This document shows positions 1 to 11,647 of a DNA stretch of 64,000 nt, in pieces (within the stretch, counting starts at the first letter, position 1; the number at the start of each line of letters is the position of its first letter). The notes under the pieces are model-generated. The model was not told where the DNA came from, did no database searches, and worked only from the letters and a program-made list of their open reading frames with translations. Source of the stretch: Enoplosus armatus (lineage: Eukaryota > Chordata > Actinopteri > Centrarchiformes > Enoplosidae); contig NC_092190.1 in NCBI RefSeq assembly GCF_043641665.1, forward strand, positions 16,279,548-16,343,547. The letters run 5' to 3'. Both the position numbers and the translations under genes were made by a program.

Positions 1-554
1 ATGACGGAGAACACATTATTATTCATAGCAATATTCAAGTCAGACCTGGTTGTACACAGTTGTCACTCACCTATTTCACCTGCACTAACACAGTCTCACA
101 GTCTATTCACTACTGTGCAGATCTCCATAGTCTCATTCCTCCATATCTCAACAGTAACGTTACTATGTCATTATCATAAAATTTCAAAAATCGGTATGTG
201 CAGCTGAGTATTAAACCCATAGAAAGTCTGCTTTTTTGACCAATTCTTATCTAAACTATCCCAGTTTAAGAGGTTTGTGACCAGTGGGGGAATAATTACT
301 CATGTACTGTACTTAGGTACAATTTTGAAGTTCTTCACTGCATTTCCGAGGGAACTATTGTACTTTTTACTCCACTATATTTATTTTACAGCTGTGGTTA
401 CGAGTTGCTTTGTAAATGAAATACACTGCACACCCACCCAGGTGTTTTCAGCTATTCTGGCTGATTAGACCTCTGGTCAGGTGTGCAGTAAGTTGAGTGG
501 AGCTTTGCTGGACATTAAGTGATGTCACCAAACTCTATGAACTAATAAGAGTAA

Positions 555-722
555 CAATGGGGCACCCTGGTGTCAGAGAGGATAAGGTGCTGACCATGAA
601 CCGTGACATCCGGTTTGTGTCAAGTCGGTGCCCTTTGTTGCATGTCATTCCACCTCTCTCTCTCTCTCCCTCCCCTCCTTTCCTGTCATCTCCCCACTGT
701 CTGCTATAATAAAGGCATAAAA
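555..722 (+). mobile_element. tRNA-derived SINE-like copy
   Basis: A decayed tRNA-like head (GGGGCACCCTGG, then ACATCCGGTTTGTGTCAAG in the box B position) is followed by the diagnostic body CCCTTTGTTGCATGTCATTC. A (TC)n stretch and the tail AATAAAGGCATAAAATAAAG complete it. This body-plus-tail order is that of a very common teleost SINE. Ends are approximate and no target duplication was resolved. Confidence 0.6.
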
Positions 723-3700
723 TAAAGGGTCAATGTCACACAACATGTCAATCAACCACAGTGTGTACACGTCCACATAAAGTACTATCTATCTATAGAA
801 CTGCACTTTTAATTTGTTGCTGAAAGGTACAGTAATATTATCTCTCTATGTTGCTGAGTTACTTGTCACCACCCGTGGCCAAAGGGCACCCTGACCATAG
901 CTGTTGAGGGAAAGAGGAGCATAACTCATTCACTCATTATCTTAATGTAATTTAAAGGATTCAAAGCAGCGACCCTCTCATCACGAGCTCACCTCCAACA
1001 TGCTCACTAGTTTTGCTCATGATTTATTAAACATAGTCTAATTACTTTTTGTTCCTGATCTGAGGTCAGTGTGCCAAACAGATGTGTCCAACAGATGTCT
1101 CACAGATGCACTCATTAGTTTCCTCAGTGACTGGAAGGAATGACAGGATGACCTTTTCTTTGACCTTCTTACAACAGCAAACTTAGAGGAAGTTACAGCG
1201 TTATGAAAGTGTGCAAGAATATTTAATTATCTTATCTGATGAATAACTAAACCTGGTGTGATGGCAATGAGCAGAAAATCAGGAACCCTCAAACACTGAT
1301 GCTGTATTTTACAAAGGTAGGTGAGCAAATGACGACACATACAAAAGAGGATCTCTTCTCCTGCGCAGTGTGAGGGAGGTCTGTCTGTCTGCAGGTCCTC
1401 CTATTAGCAGTCTCTAAGTGTGAGATTAAGACAGCCATTAATCTTCCAGGCAGCAGTGGCTTATGGGAAAGGCCTGACAGCCCAGGGCTAAGTGATACAT
1501 GGACCTTGTCAAGCCTCCTGATGGAAGGATGGATGGATGGACGAAAGGACACACACACACACACACACCCACACACACACACAGCTATGTCCACTTCACC
1601 TGACCAATAAGGTATGAGAGGTGAAAGGTTGCATGTGTCAGCACTGAGATCAAATAATTAAGATCAAATTCAAATTAATTGAAATAAATCTCACATAGCA
1701 ATCTTTGGCCCTAAATCCACTTTACCTTTAATGAGAAAGTGGCAAATAAGTGGCAAAAATGTTGATGAAGCAGGTTAAAGCAGATATTTGTCTTCTGCAA
1801 ATCTGGAGACTGTCAAAATGTTTGCAATTGCAACATTTTTCTTACATTACAAGAAGCTGGAAACTGATAATCATGCTTTTTTTGCTTGTTTGGAATAGCA
1901 TACAGTGATTACTTACACCTATTTACACCCCCATTTTGTTTTTTCACTGGTTTCACTTCACATGTTTACATCACTTTTAAGGTACATGGAGAAATATTTG
2001 GATGTGAGAGTAATTAGTGAGTTTATTTGCGGTTTTGTGTTACAAAGTGCTTCACAATAAAACACAAAGCAACAAACCTTTGAGGAAAGTGAGGCTTCCT
2101 CTGATAACCTGCTTTTAACAATAATAAACAACTTCAGTCGCCTGCTGCTTGTTACAGACACAGAGGTCAAACTCTGCTTCCAAATCTGGAACAGGTATCT
2201 GTACCACATCCTGTTCCTGTAAGAACTTCATATCAGAGAGCTCACATTTCAGCACAGTGTTTTATTCTGTGACGTCCTAGTTTCTTGTTTGTCTCTAATT
2301 GTGAGGCCAGATTGATTTGGTTTGGACTCTGGTTCATGGTTTATGGTAAGCAGCTGATGGGCCGAGGCCAGTAGAAATACAGATGGAGGTCTTTACTTTA
2401 TATTTCAAATGAAATACTGTTTGTCTGCATCAGTGCTATTTTTTGTGTCACATGACTTTGTATTATATATAGTTTTTTCATATATTGCAGATTTATGTAT
2501 GTAAGTCTTTTTGGCTTTATGAAACTATATTTCTCTTTGATGAATATAAATGTACCATGTCATGTGCTAATAGTGGTACTTTAAGGTTCTGTGATGCTAT
2601 CCATGCAGTGTATTATGAGGGTAATTACTCAAATATGACATGACTCTCTCGTACCCGCCGGGCTCCTCTTTGTAAGCTACTGTAGTTCTCCCAAGCGATT
2701 CTGTTCTGCGTCAATGTTGTCGCTGCATTCAAAGAACCTGTTTGCTGTCTGAGAATAGACCAAAGAGATTAAGAAAAAATAGTATAGTCATTGTTCAGCA
2801 TAAAATCTTTTATATTTTTTTATTAACTTCTTGTCACATCTTGTTGTGCATTCAAAAACATCCTTCAACACTCCTAACCTTGTTTCAGATAATGGTAATG
2901 CCAATCATACATCAGCTGGTTCCCTCTTGTATTTCACCAACAAGCAGAAACTGCAAAACTAGCAATTAAGTAGGTTTCCTCTCATCATTTTGATGCATTT
3001 TAGTGGCTGGACAGCGAGCTCCAAGCATCTGTTTCTGGTGATGTGAGTAAAACTGACAGAATACTACAATGTCAGCACCTCACATCTTTATGGGAGTGCA
3101 TATCAGCTGAGGTGAGATAAGATAGCTTTTCAGTAAAAACCCTCCTTTTACATCAGTGTAATCCAGTCTCTAATTTTTGGGCAACATCTCCTCACACTTC
3201 AGAAGCCATTTCAATGTTGGTTTGCATGGATTTACTCGGACCATGTTTGATATGATTGGCTTAGATCAGTTAACAAATCAATAAGTGTGGTTGAATATAA
3301 AAACCCATCATGCACATGACTAATATAACTTGGTCAAACTGTCATACCGAGCTGATTGTTTGGCTGTAATATTCCACAGTCACATAGAAATAAGGTATTT
3401 TATGTATCCATGTGTTTCCCCAGATTTCATCGTTTAGTGACCTAATATTTGTTCTTAATCTTCACCAGCAAACAGACTACCTCTAAGTTTGGGCTTGAAC
3501 ATTCATTTTAAAGATTTTGTTTTGTAGCTTCAGCAGGAAAAATACTGGTACTGGCCTCCAGTAACCCACAGCAGTTCAACCCACACACAGCAGCTCACCT
3601 TGCAGAGAGTGGAAGTAAGAAAGAAAGAAAGAAAGAAAGAAAAAAAAGAAAGAAAACACACTCACCTTCTGTCTCACACACAGTAAACAAACCCAATGAC

Positions 3701-3879
3701 CTGAATAACAACACAGTGAATGTGTTTCATTAAGTTAAAGAAAAAAGCTGGCAAAACACCGCAAACGAGTTTCACCAAACTGATTGTCACATTCATTTAT
3801 TCAGTAAAGAAGAGTTGGGTAATAACAATTATTCTGGTGGACAATTGGTATATCGGCCTTCCCTCTCCGTTTTCCAGAA

Positions 3880-3894
3880 ATGCAAATGGGATTA
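3880..3894 (+). promoter_or_regulatory. Octamer plus bicoid-type motif (candidate enhancer core)
   Basis: ATGCAAAT (POU octamer) is immediately followed by GGGATTA, the reverse of the OTX/CRX core TAATCC. Two strong homeodomain-class words abut in a region free of repeats. Function is not shown. Confidence 0.25.
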
Positions 3895-4149
3895 TTGCAA
3901 AATACCATTTGGCGGTTAACAGTTGTGCGCTGGTGAAAGTATCATATCCGGTCACAGTCAATGTGTTTTAGACTTTACAGTATGAGGGTTGAGAAGGTGA
4001 GTGGTGGCATATTGCTCAGCTTTTGTGTCTGTGTGTGTGCAACCCTTACTATCTCTTAAAACACACAAACACACACACTTACGTACACACGCAGACACTC
4101 ACAGAGATGTACTGTAGGAGAGAGGATGGGATTTACTGTCTAAAAATGG

Positions 4150-4930
4150 CCAAAGAGGAGGAGGAGGAGGAGGAGGAGGAAGGGGAGGGGAGGAGACGAA
4201 GGCAGGGTAAGTGAGAAGATATGTGGAAATGTAGCGAGAGTGGAGGGGGGATATGTATTTCTCTCTGAGCTGATATGGGAAGGAATAAGAGGAGAGGAGG
4301 ACAAGGCACGAGGGAGAGAGAAATGAGGAAGGAAAAAAATCAGAAAAACAATAAGAAAAATGGCTGTACACGAAATCAAGAAATGCATGGAAACCCAGAG
4401 AAACAGAAAATAAACTGTCATTTTCTAAGTAAGATTTATGTATTTGTAGGGCAACAACGATGAACCAATAACTCAGATCATTCATTTAAGCCCAAGTAAA
4501 AGGGAATGTCCATTTTTCTTGTTGTGTTAGGGGCTCTGCCACAAACACACACATATGGACACAGCGCACACACAAGGTCTGGCCCGTCTGAAAAGCGGAT
4601 GGCACAACAATCTCCAGGGCACAATGCTTCACTCCCACTCATCTCCGCTGAGAGGTTGGAGAGAAGAAGAAAGAAGGGGAAAAATAGAGAGGTGGGAGGG
4701 CAGAGAGCTAAAAAAAAAAAAAAAAAAGAAAGAAAAAAAAGCAGGAGAGAGGGAGAAAGTGGAGAGAGAGACAGGAAAATGCCCACAGAGTGAGCAGAAG
4801 CATGTAGAGAGAGAGAGAAAACAGCAGGCAAGACAAGGAAAGGAAATAAGAAGATGAAGGAAGGGAAAGTGGAGAGGAGGGGGAGGAGGAGGATGACACA
4901 GCGGAGAGAAGAGAAAGAGGAGAATATGTT
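4150..4930 (+). repeat. Purine-rich region with (GAG)n and A tracts
   Basis: Strongly biased to A and G on the plus strand, especially 4150-4340 and 4640-4925. It includes (GAG)n at 4155-4180 and two A runs around 4711-4740. The Lys/Glu/Arg and Ser/Leu/Phe open frames here are products of this bias. Confidence 0.85.
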
Positions 4931-7900
4931 TGCGTCACATCTGCAGTGGAGGAGAACTGCCTGACAGCCATCAGACGCCTGCTGAATGACAATCTCCTCT
5001 CCTCTCTCAGGTGGCTGGCTTATCCCTCATTCCTTTTCTTTCTCTTTTTTTTCTGGGAAGAAAACACTTTGCCTTCCCAGCCCTACAACGTCCTTGAAAC
5101 TCGCGATGCACTGCGCTTACAGTGCTGGGTGATTTCACACCTGGCAATCCATCCTTTCTGAGACAATATGAGCTCCTGTAAGCTTGTATGCCAAGCCGAT
5201 GCCACGTCATTACGGTCGATAAACTATTATGGTGGAATCAATGCTCAGTGTGAAACATGAATTGAATGCAGTTGAGGTCCATCTGGTGTAATCCACAGTC
5301 ATCAGCGTTGAACCCCCCCAAAAAAAGAATAAGTAACAGGTTACGGCCTTGTTAATGGGTGAGTTTCCAAACAGCTTGTGAGTGCAACCTCTAAATTGTT
5401 ATTGGTGGCTTAATGGGCATTAACGTTGCGAATAATTTTAAGTGAGAGGGGTCATTAAAGCGAAAGTGTGACATAAAAAAAAAAAAAAAAGCTTGTGTGA
5501 CGTCAATCCCACAGTCTGATGAGAAGATCAATATCAATTAAAGCTCCATTAGGTCCAGGTCGTGTTTAGCCTAGCTTAGCACTTAGCCAAAAGTGGCTCA
5601 TTAATGAACAGTAAAAAAAAGTCCATATCTGTATTATTAACACCTCATATCCTGTTTCACCTTGTGGCAGTGATGTGGTTGATATGCATCACACCTCCCA
5701 TTTGAAGACGTGCCCTAAAGAGCTTGAGTGACAAATGTGAATACTGTTTGTACCTGAGACAATACTGGTAAGTCCTGTATGGACTCAGTGGCAGAGGAGG
5801 AAAGGTTAAAAGGTGATTTACTCTTATTCTGCAAATAAGTCCAAAAAGGGAGCAGGCAGGTAAGAAACAAACAAAAAACAGACAGACAAAACAAGGGCTG
5901 GAACAGTATGGCTTAGTAGCACAGTGGAATTCAACCAAACCAAATGTTGCTTTAATGACACAGGGAAGAAAGTGGCTAACTTCAGCTGCCATTATCACAG
6001 GGGACAGACTCTGTGGATGCCCGAGGTGGTTTGAGCAATAGGATTTCAATTCGTCTTGGATGCTTTTTGGACTAATTTTCTCTTTTGTTTTGCGATCAGA
6101 TAGCCTTTCAATACGACCACGATGCATGAAAGTAAGTGTAAATGGGGTCTCTATGATTTGGCAAATAAAGCTGAGTAATAATTACCTTTATAGGCTGTTT
6201 TTTTGAAGCAGTCAACTTAAACTTAGTGTAGTCTGTGGTGCATTTTCCTAATCACTCTGTTATATCTCCAGTAGCAATATACTGATTTTTAATTAAAGTA
6301 AGTCATCACTATGTGAGGTAACCAGTCCATTATCACCATCTTTCAGTATTTGTGTGACAATGTTGCCTTAATGGTTTACATATATCATTGAAATAAAATC
6401 TTGATTCATAATTGAATAAAAAAGACTGCAGGATGTGAAAAGAATAGCCACGTATACTGTATGCAGGCAAAGGGCCGCATGAACTTTGCAAGTCGAGGGT
6501 TGGCCACCTCCTAGCTACCAGTTATCCACGATAAAATGTCCTGTATCAAGCCAGAGCCATGCAAAGAGTGCAGGTCATCTTCCCGGACTCCCAGCAGCCT
6601 TTACCTCATTAAGCCCTTTATCAGTTTAATTTGCTTCCATTAGGATGGAGGTTTTACCTCCATAAAGGTGGCACAGGTATGTGAAGCCTTTTAGTCCATC
6701 AGCTATTGCCGTTTAAACAGAATGTCATTTGGCCTGTTACCAGCTGTGGTCCCCTCGTTTCTGGCTTTTTCTTTAAGCGTTCTCCGGATGGTGATAGTGA
6801 CGGTGATGATTGCGACATCGTTAAATTGTGTACTTTTTGTATCTATTCTATTTATTGTACGACAAATTGCCCTTCTGGGACATTAAAGTGCTTCTCGACT
6901 CTGCCTTGTATCAGGGACATAATATCTATAAGTAGCTCTTGTGGTTGTGTCTGTTTTCCGTCCACCTCTAAACTGTTTCTATCACAGTAACACACCAGGC
7001 CTCTGACAAGAGCTGCAGATGAACAGATTCAGGAGAAAACAGGCTAAAATAAAGATGAGCTAAACCTTAGCTGACTGACAAACAGTAGCTAAGTATAGCT
7101 CACTGACTTGAATAGTTTTTCCTTTCAAGGAGCCTTTGCCTGTTGACAACACAACCACCTCTTTATCTCCACAACTGTCATCTGTCCGTGTAGTCGTGCA
7201 GTCAGTGCAGCCATGTTTATTTGAGTCTCGTCATCATTAATTAACAGGAGCAGATGATGACGTGCTGCTCTGCGGTTGGTTTGACAACTCTTAGCAAACT
7301 GGTGGACGGGAATCAATGTTTAGGAACCTCTGCCATTCAAGTTGTTTTTCTTGCTTGATTTAAAGTCTGCTCATGAAGGAGCCTGCTAAATGAAATCCAT
7401 TAAAACAATTCTGCTCTGGCTTGTCTGTGATTGAGTTTTTAACAGAACGATATTGCCGAAAAGTTATTTATCAGAACAAAAACAACACTTTCCAACTTAC
7501 AGTTATTGCTTTGGACTGTTGTCTTGCAAATCACCATAAGGCCCCAGATTTCAACATGCCACAAAAAAACAAATTTCAGAATTCGTTGTCTGTGTGTCCT
7601 GGTGCTTATCAAGAAGGTGCTGTGAATGTTTGTTGTCGTCTTTGACCCTGAAGACACACCTCAAGAGAAACAACTCACCTCTGAGTTTTTTCACCCCCAC
7701 AAGGTGTCACTTTTTAAACTTTTTATTGTGCAAATGAAATTGCAAAATAGCAAAGAATTTACACAGGAGACTTAAGTGATGAAACCCCATCCTGAAATTA
7801 ATTAACAACCTATGAAGACAGCAGATGACTATTTTCCCCTGTTGATACAGTATCTACACACTGATGGTGGTGAGAAGACTTCAGAGATTTCCTGCAACTG

Positions 7901-8877
7901 ACCAGTGAAATTGTGAAGGGATCTCATAAGTATACCCGGTCACACAGTTGCAACAAACCTTACCTGTAAAAGGTATATACACACACATATGGCGCTGGCC
8001 ATGCTAGCAGCTTAAGGGTCCAGTATGCTTCATAAGAACTGCTTGTCAGGTGGTCAAATAGCTTCAGAAACCCCCTCCACCCACGTCTTTCTGACATTGA
8101 ATTAGGGGCCGCTGCGTCCAACCATTTCTGTAACTTTCCAGAACCAACGATTCAACATTCACACCCACTTGGTGCCATGATTGGTCAGCTGTGCAGAGGT
8201 GCAGAAGGATCCAGGGTTTGAACTTCTCCCTCAGCCATTATTTCTGTCACTTTTAATGCAAACAACACAGTGTAACACTATGAATGCCTTCCAGGAGAGA
8301 CTGAAAATGTGTACAGTTTCCTAAAAATGCACACAGATCCCCAATTCCAATATTCGAACTGTATGAGAGGGTTTCAGAAACTGTTTGAAAAGCGCTTCAT
8401 CTGAGGCATACTGATGCCTTCAGTCTTGTTTTACCTGGATAGAGATCTTTGTGTGGATTTCTGACATTTCTTTGATATATTTCTTATATGGATGAAATAC
8501 CAAATGGGAACAGCTAGACCCCAGGGGCCCAAGCGGCTCAGATGACCCTGATCTGCTAGATAATACTGGGGAGCCTTTTATGCATCTGTGCCCATGTCCA
8601 AGCCTACATGTGTAACAGAGTCTAATATTCTTAGTCACTGGCAAGGCTGTCAGTGACAAAAATATAAAACAGATAAAATTTGAAAAAAAAAAGATGCACA
8701 CATATGCAGAACTATGAGTTCATGCATTAGCATGTACATAACACAGCTCTCACTCACTGTAGGGTTCATACGCAGATATACACTCACGTATCCAAGCTTC
8801 CTTTTATTTAATCTGACAGATAATTGAAGGGTGGCTTTCACCAGACACTGGATTTCACTTTAAATGAGAGTGTATGA

Positions 8878-8880
<3 letters not shown>
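4931..8880. other. Gene-free stretch
   Basis: No exon was recognised. At 6815-6910 the string ACAAATTGCCCTTCTGGGAC followed by ATTAAAGTGCTTCTCGACTC resembles the terminal tail of a fish LINE. A short TTAGCCTAGCTTAGCACTTA word at about 5567 resembles another common fish repeat. The rest is unassigned. Confidence 0.45.
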
Positions 8881-8911
<31 letters not shown>

Positions 8912-9272
8912 TTGGGGAGTAAAAGACGCTGTACAGTTCTTCAACTTTCATTCCTCTCCTCTTCCCTGTTCTCTTATGCAGGACTTTGACAAGAGTGAGA
9001 GATTATAGAGAGATCGAGGGGATTAAGAAGAGGAGGGAGGATCAGGAGGAGAAGGAGTCTATGAGATGGTAAGAAATGGGTTGGGGGGGGGGGGGGGTTG
9101 AAAAGAGAGAGGAAAACTGTGGATGAAATGAGGAGGAGGAGAGCCATCCATTAAGCAACCATTTGGTTTAGGCGGGGAGTGCCGTGGTGTCCTTGGGCCT
9201 CAGGTCAATAAAGCCATTACATTATAGTGACACACACACACACAAACACTGTCAAGGCTGTCCAGAGACCTG

Positions 9273-9314
<42 letters not shown>

Positions 9315-9417
9315 TGTGAGCAGTGCACGGGAGACAAATGAATGACACTGCATGAACACGCAGTCTGCTAGAGAGACAATTTGTCATCATGTGAACACGA
9401 GATCTACCTCTGACAGG

Positions 9418-9460
<43 letters not shown>
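8881..9460. repeat. Microsatellite and G-tract cluster
   Basis: (GT)n at 8881-8909, a G15 tract at 9083-9097 within GA-rich sequence, (TG)n at 9275-9306 and (AC)n at 9419-9460. The last two are opposite-polarity repeats 112 bp apart. Confidence 0.9.
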
Positions 9461-9463
<3 letters not shown>

Positions 9464-11445
9464 CCCTCCGGGCTACAGTTCCCAATATGCTCACATCAAA
9501 GCATATATGCTTTTAAGGAAACATTCAGCCATTTTTCATCTTCATCTCTGTGTGTCTATGATAAGGATAACATTCGATTAGCTGTCTCTGTGCTTTTGTA
9601 TCTTCCCTGTGTCACCAACAGATACGCAAGCTGGGTCTACAAAAGTGTCTGGACTATGACACGAATGAAAAGATGAACTCCAGTCTTCTTATGTTAGAGG
9701 GGAAGTTGGATTAGAATGGAAAACTACATATTTTAAAGCACTTTACGTCAAATATCTGAGCATATCTGGCAGGAGTATCAACAGCTGGCTGTGGGGACAG
9801 ATAGCAGACTAATGGCTGAGAGACCCGTGTCGAGTCATACAATGAGAAACCCAGATGATGCACACATTACACAGATGCTTGTATATGATAGGACTGCACA
9901 GTAAAAGGAGTTACTTTATCTACCTGTCGCCTGCAGCTCACTGGACCTGATTCACCCTGTACTATTCCTCCCTTGCAATTTTTTTTAAAACTGCTCTGCT
10001 GACACCAAAAATGTCCTTATCGAGTTGTGTATACCAGTTTTTATACATTTTCATTGCACTTTTTATAGCATTTGCACTGCCAAGCTCAGTGACAACCATA
10101 TCACATTTACATATTCTGTGATAAATTCTTTATTGAAACAAAACAATAAGGACTTAATGAACTTGAACCACTGAGACAGGAAACAAATGAGCGAGCCCTA
10201 ATACATTAATCCATGTAAAGTCTGGAAAAGAAATGATAAAATTCTCCTCAACATCCCCTGGAGGGTAGTTAAATGTTGTACCAAATGTTTTCTCAGTTCA
10301 GATTGGAGCCATGTGCAGATAGATCCACCTTCCACAGTCTGTCAATAGGTTGGGTTAAAGCAAACCTTTGCGTTTCCATCAACTGGTTTGGAGAGAATTA
10401 ACTAGGCTCGTTGTAAAGCGTAGTTTCATCAGAAGTTGGCGGTATAGGCTACGCTTTATGCAGGGAAAGAAGAAGAGAAGAAGTAGAAGAAGTAGAGGTT
10501 GCGAACCGGATACAAAACAAGTTGCCTTGGCCATCTAACCTATCAACAGGAGAAACGTGTAGAGGGGTCCTCAGGAATTTGTTTCCGTTGGGAAATTGTA
10601 ATTGTAAATAATTGTTCTTTCATTTCAGCTGGTATTGGCCATGTCATGCTGACAAATTAATGTGGAAAGGTTCAGCGGAAAAAGCTGATCAGTCATGTGA
10701 GTTAGATGTTCACTACGGCAAAGGCGTTTCCATATCCCATTTAGCGCATCATCTCTTTTTCATCAAAAACCACCTCAAGCGAGTTCAAAAATGTTTTGCA
10801 ATATTGAGGAAGTTTTATTGAATTTTGCCGTTTCCATACAGCTTTTCTAATGTGATACTTCAAAATGTGCATGAACATATGTTTATGGAAACACGTCTAA
10901 CGTTGCCTGAAATGTTTATGTAAAGAGGGATGTGTTCTATGGTGCACCATGAGTGTGCATTTGAAAAAAAAGAAAGAGGTGCCATGTAAATTAAAATGTA
11001 TTAGCAAAAGACATTTTGGGGGAAATAATACAACCTGGATTACAGTACTTTTATCTTAAAAGTAGCACACAACATTCATATTGATAGTATATATAAACTG
11101 ATTATGTTTTTCACTTATTTCTATAATATCTACACTTGGAAACTAAAATATGGTTACATTTAAACAGCAAAAAAGAAAGAGCCTTGGGAGTAATGTCACC
11201 TCGTGACCAGTGCAGGTTTACAGCCGCATACACAAACACCCTCCTCTGCTGAACTAATAAAACCTATTTCAAATAATAGTCTGTTTATGCCACTATTGTC
11301 TGTTTATTTTGCTTTTGTTTTGAAGTTGGTTTCTCATCCTGTATGTGTGCATACATCTGTCAAGCCTTTATGCTGTCTCACTTTTCAGACCTATTTCTTT
11401 TTCTCTCTAGAGTTTTTCTTTCAATCACGGATGCTCTGCAGTGCA

Positions 11446-11490
<45 letters not shown>

Positions 11491-11606
11491 TGAATGAGGC
11501 AGAACTATGTGTGTTATTTTTTCAAGCATTTGGTTTGCTTGTGTGTGCCAGTATTCTTGTTTTGTCTTTAATTATCTGTGATCTGTGTGAGCGTGTATTT
11601 CTGTTT

Positions 11607-11647
<41 letters not shown>

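Larger units (their letters stand above)
1..4100. other. Gene-free stretch, 5' part of window
   Basis: No protein-coding exon was recognised. Contents are the SINE copy at 555-722, (GGAT)n and (AC)n at 1525-1583, and (AAGA)n at 3617-3656. A compact octamer/OTX-like motif lies at 3880-3894. The remainder is A/T-rich single-copy-looking sequence. Confidence 0.6.

Noticed and set aside
555..640. Functional tRNA gene
   Set aside because: Only a decayed box-B-like word is present and it is fused to a SINE body and tail; no cloverleaf could be drawn.
4099..4992. Ser/Leu/Phe-rich and Lys/Glu-rich open frames
   Set aside because: Direct result of the purine-biased tract; no domain, splice signal or family resemblance.
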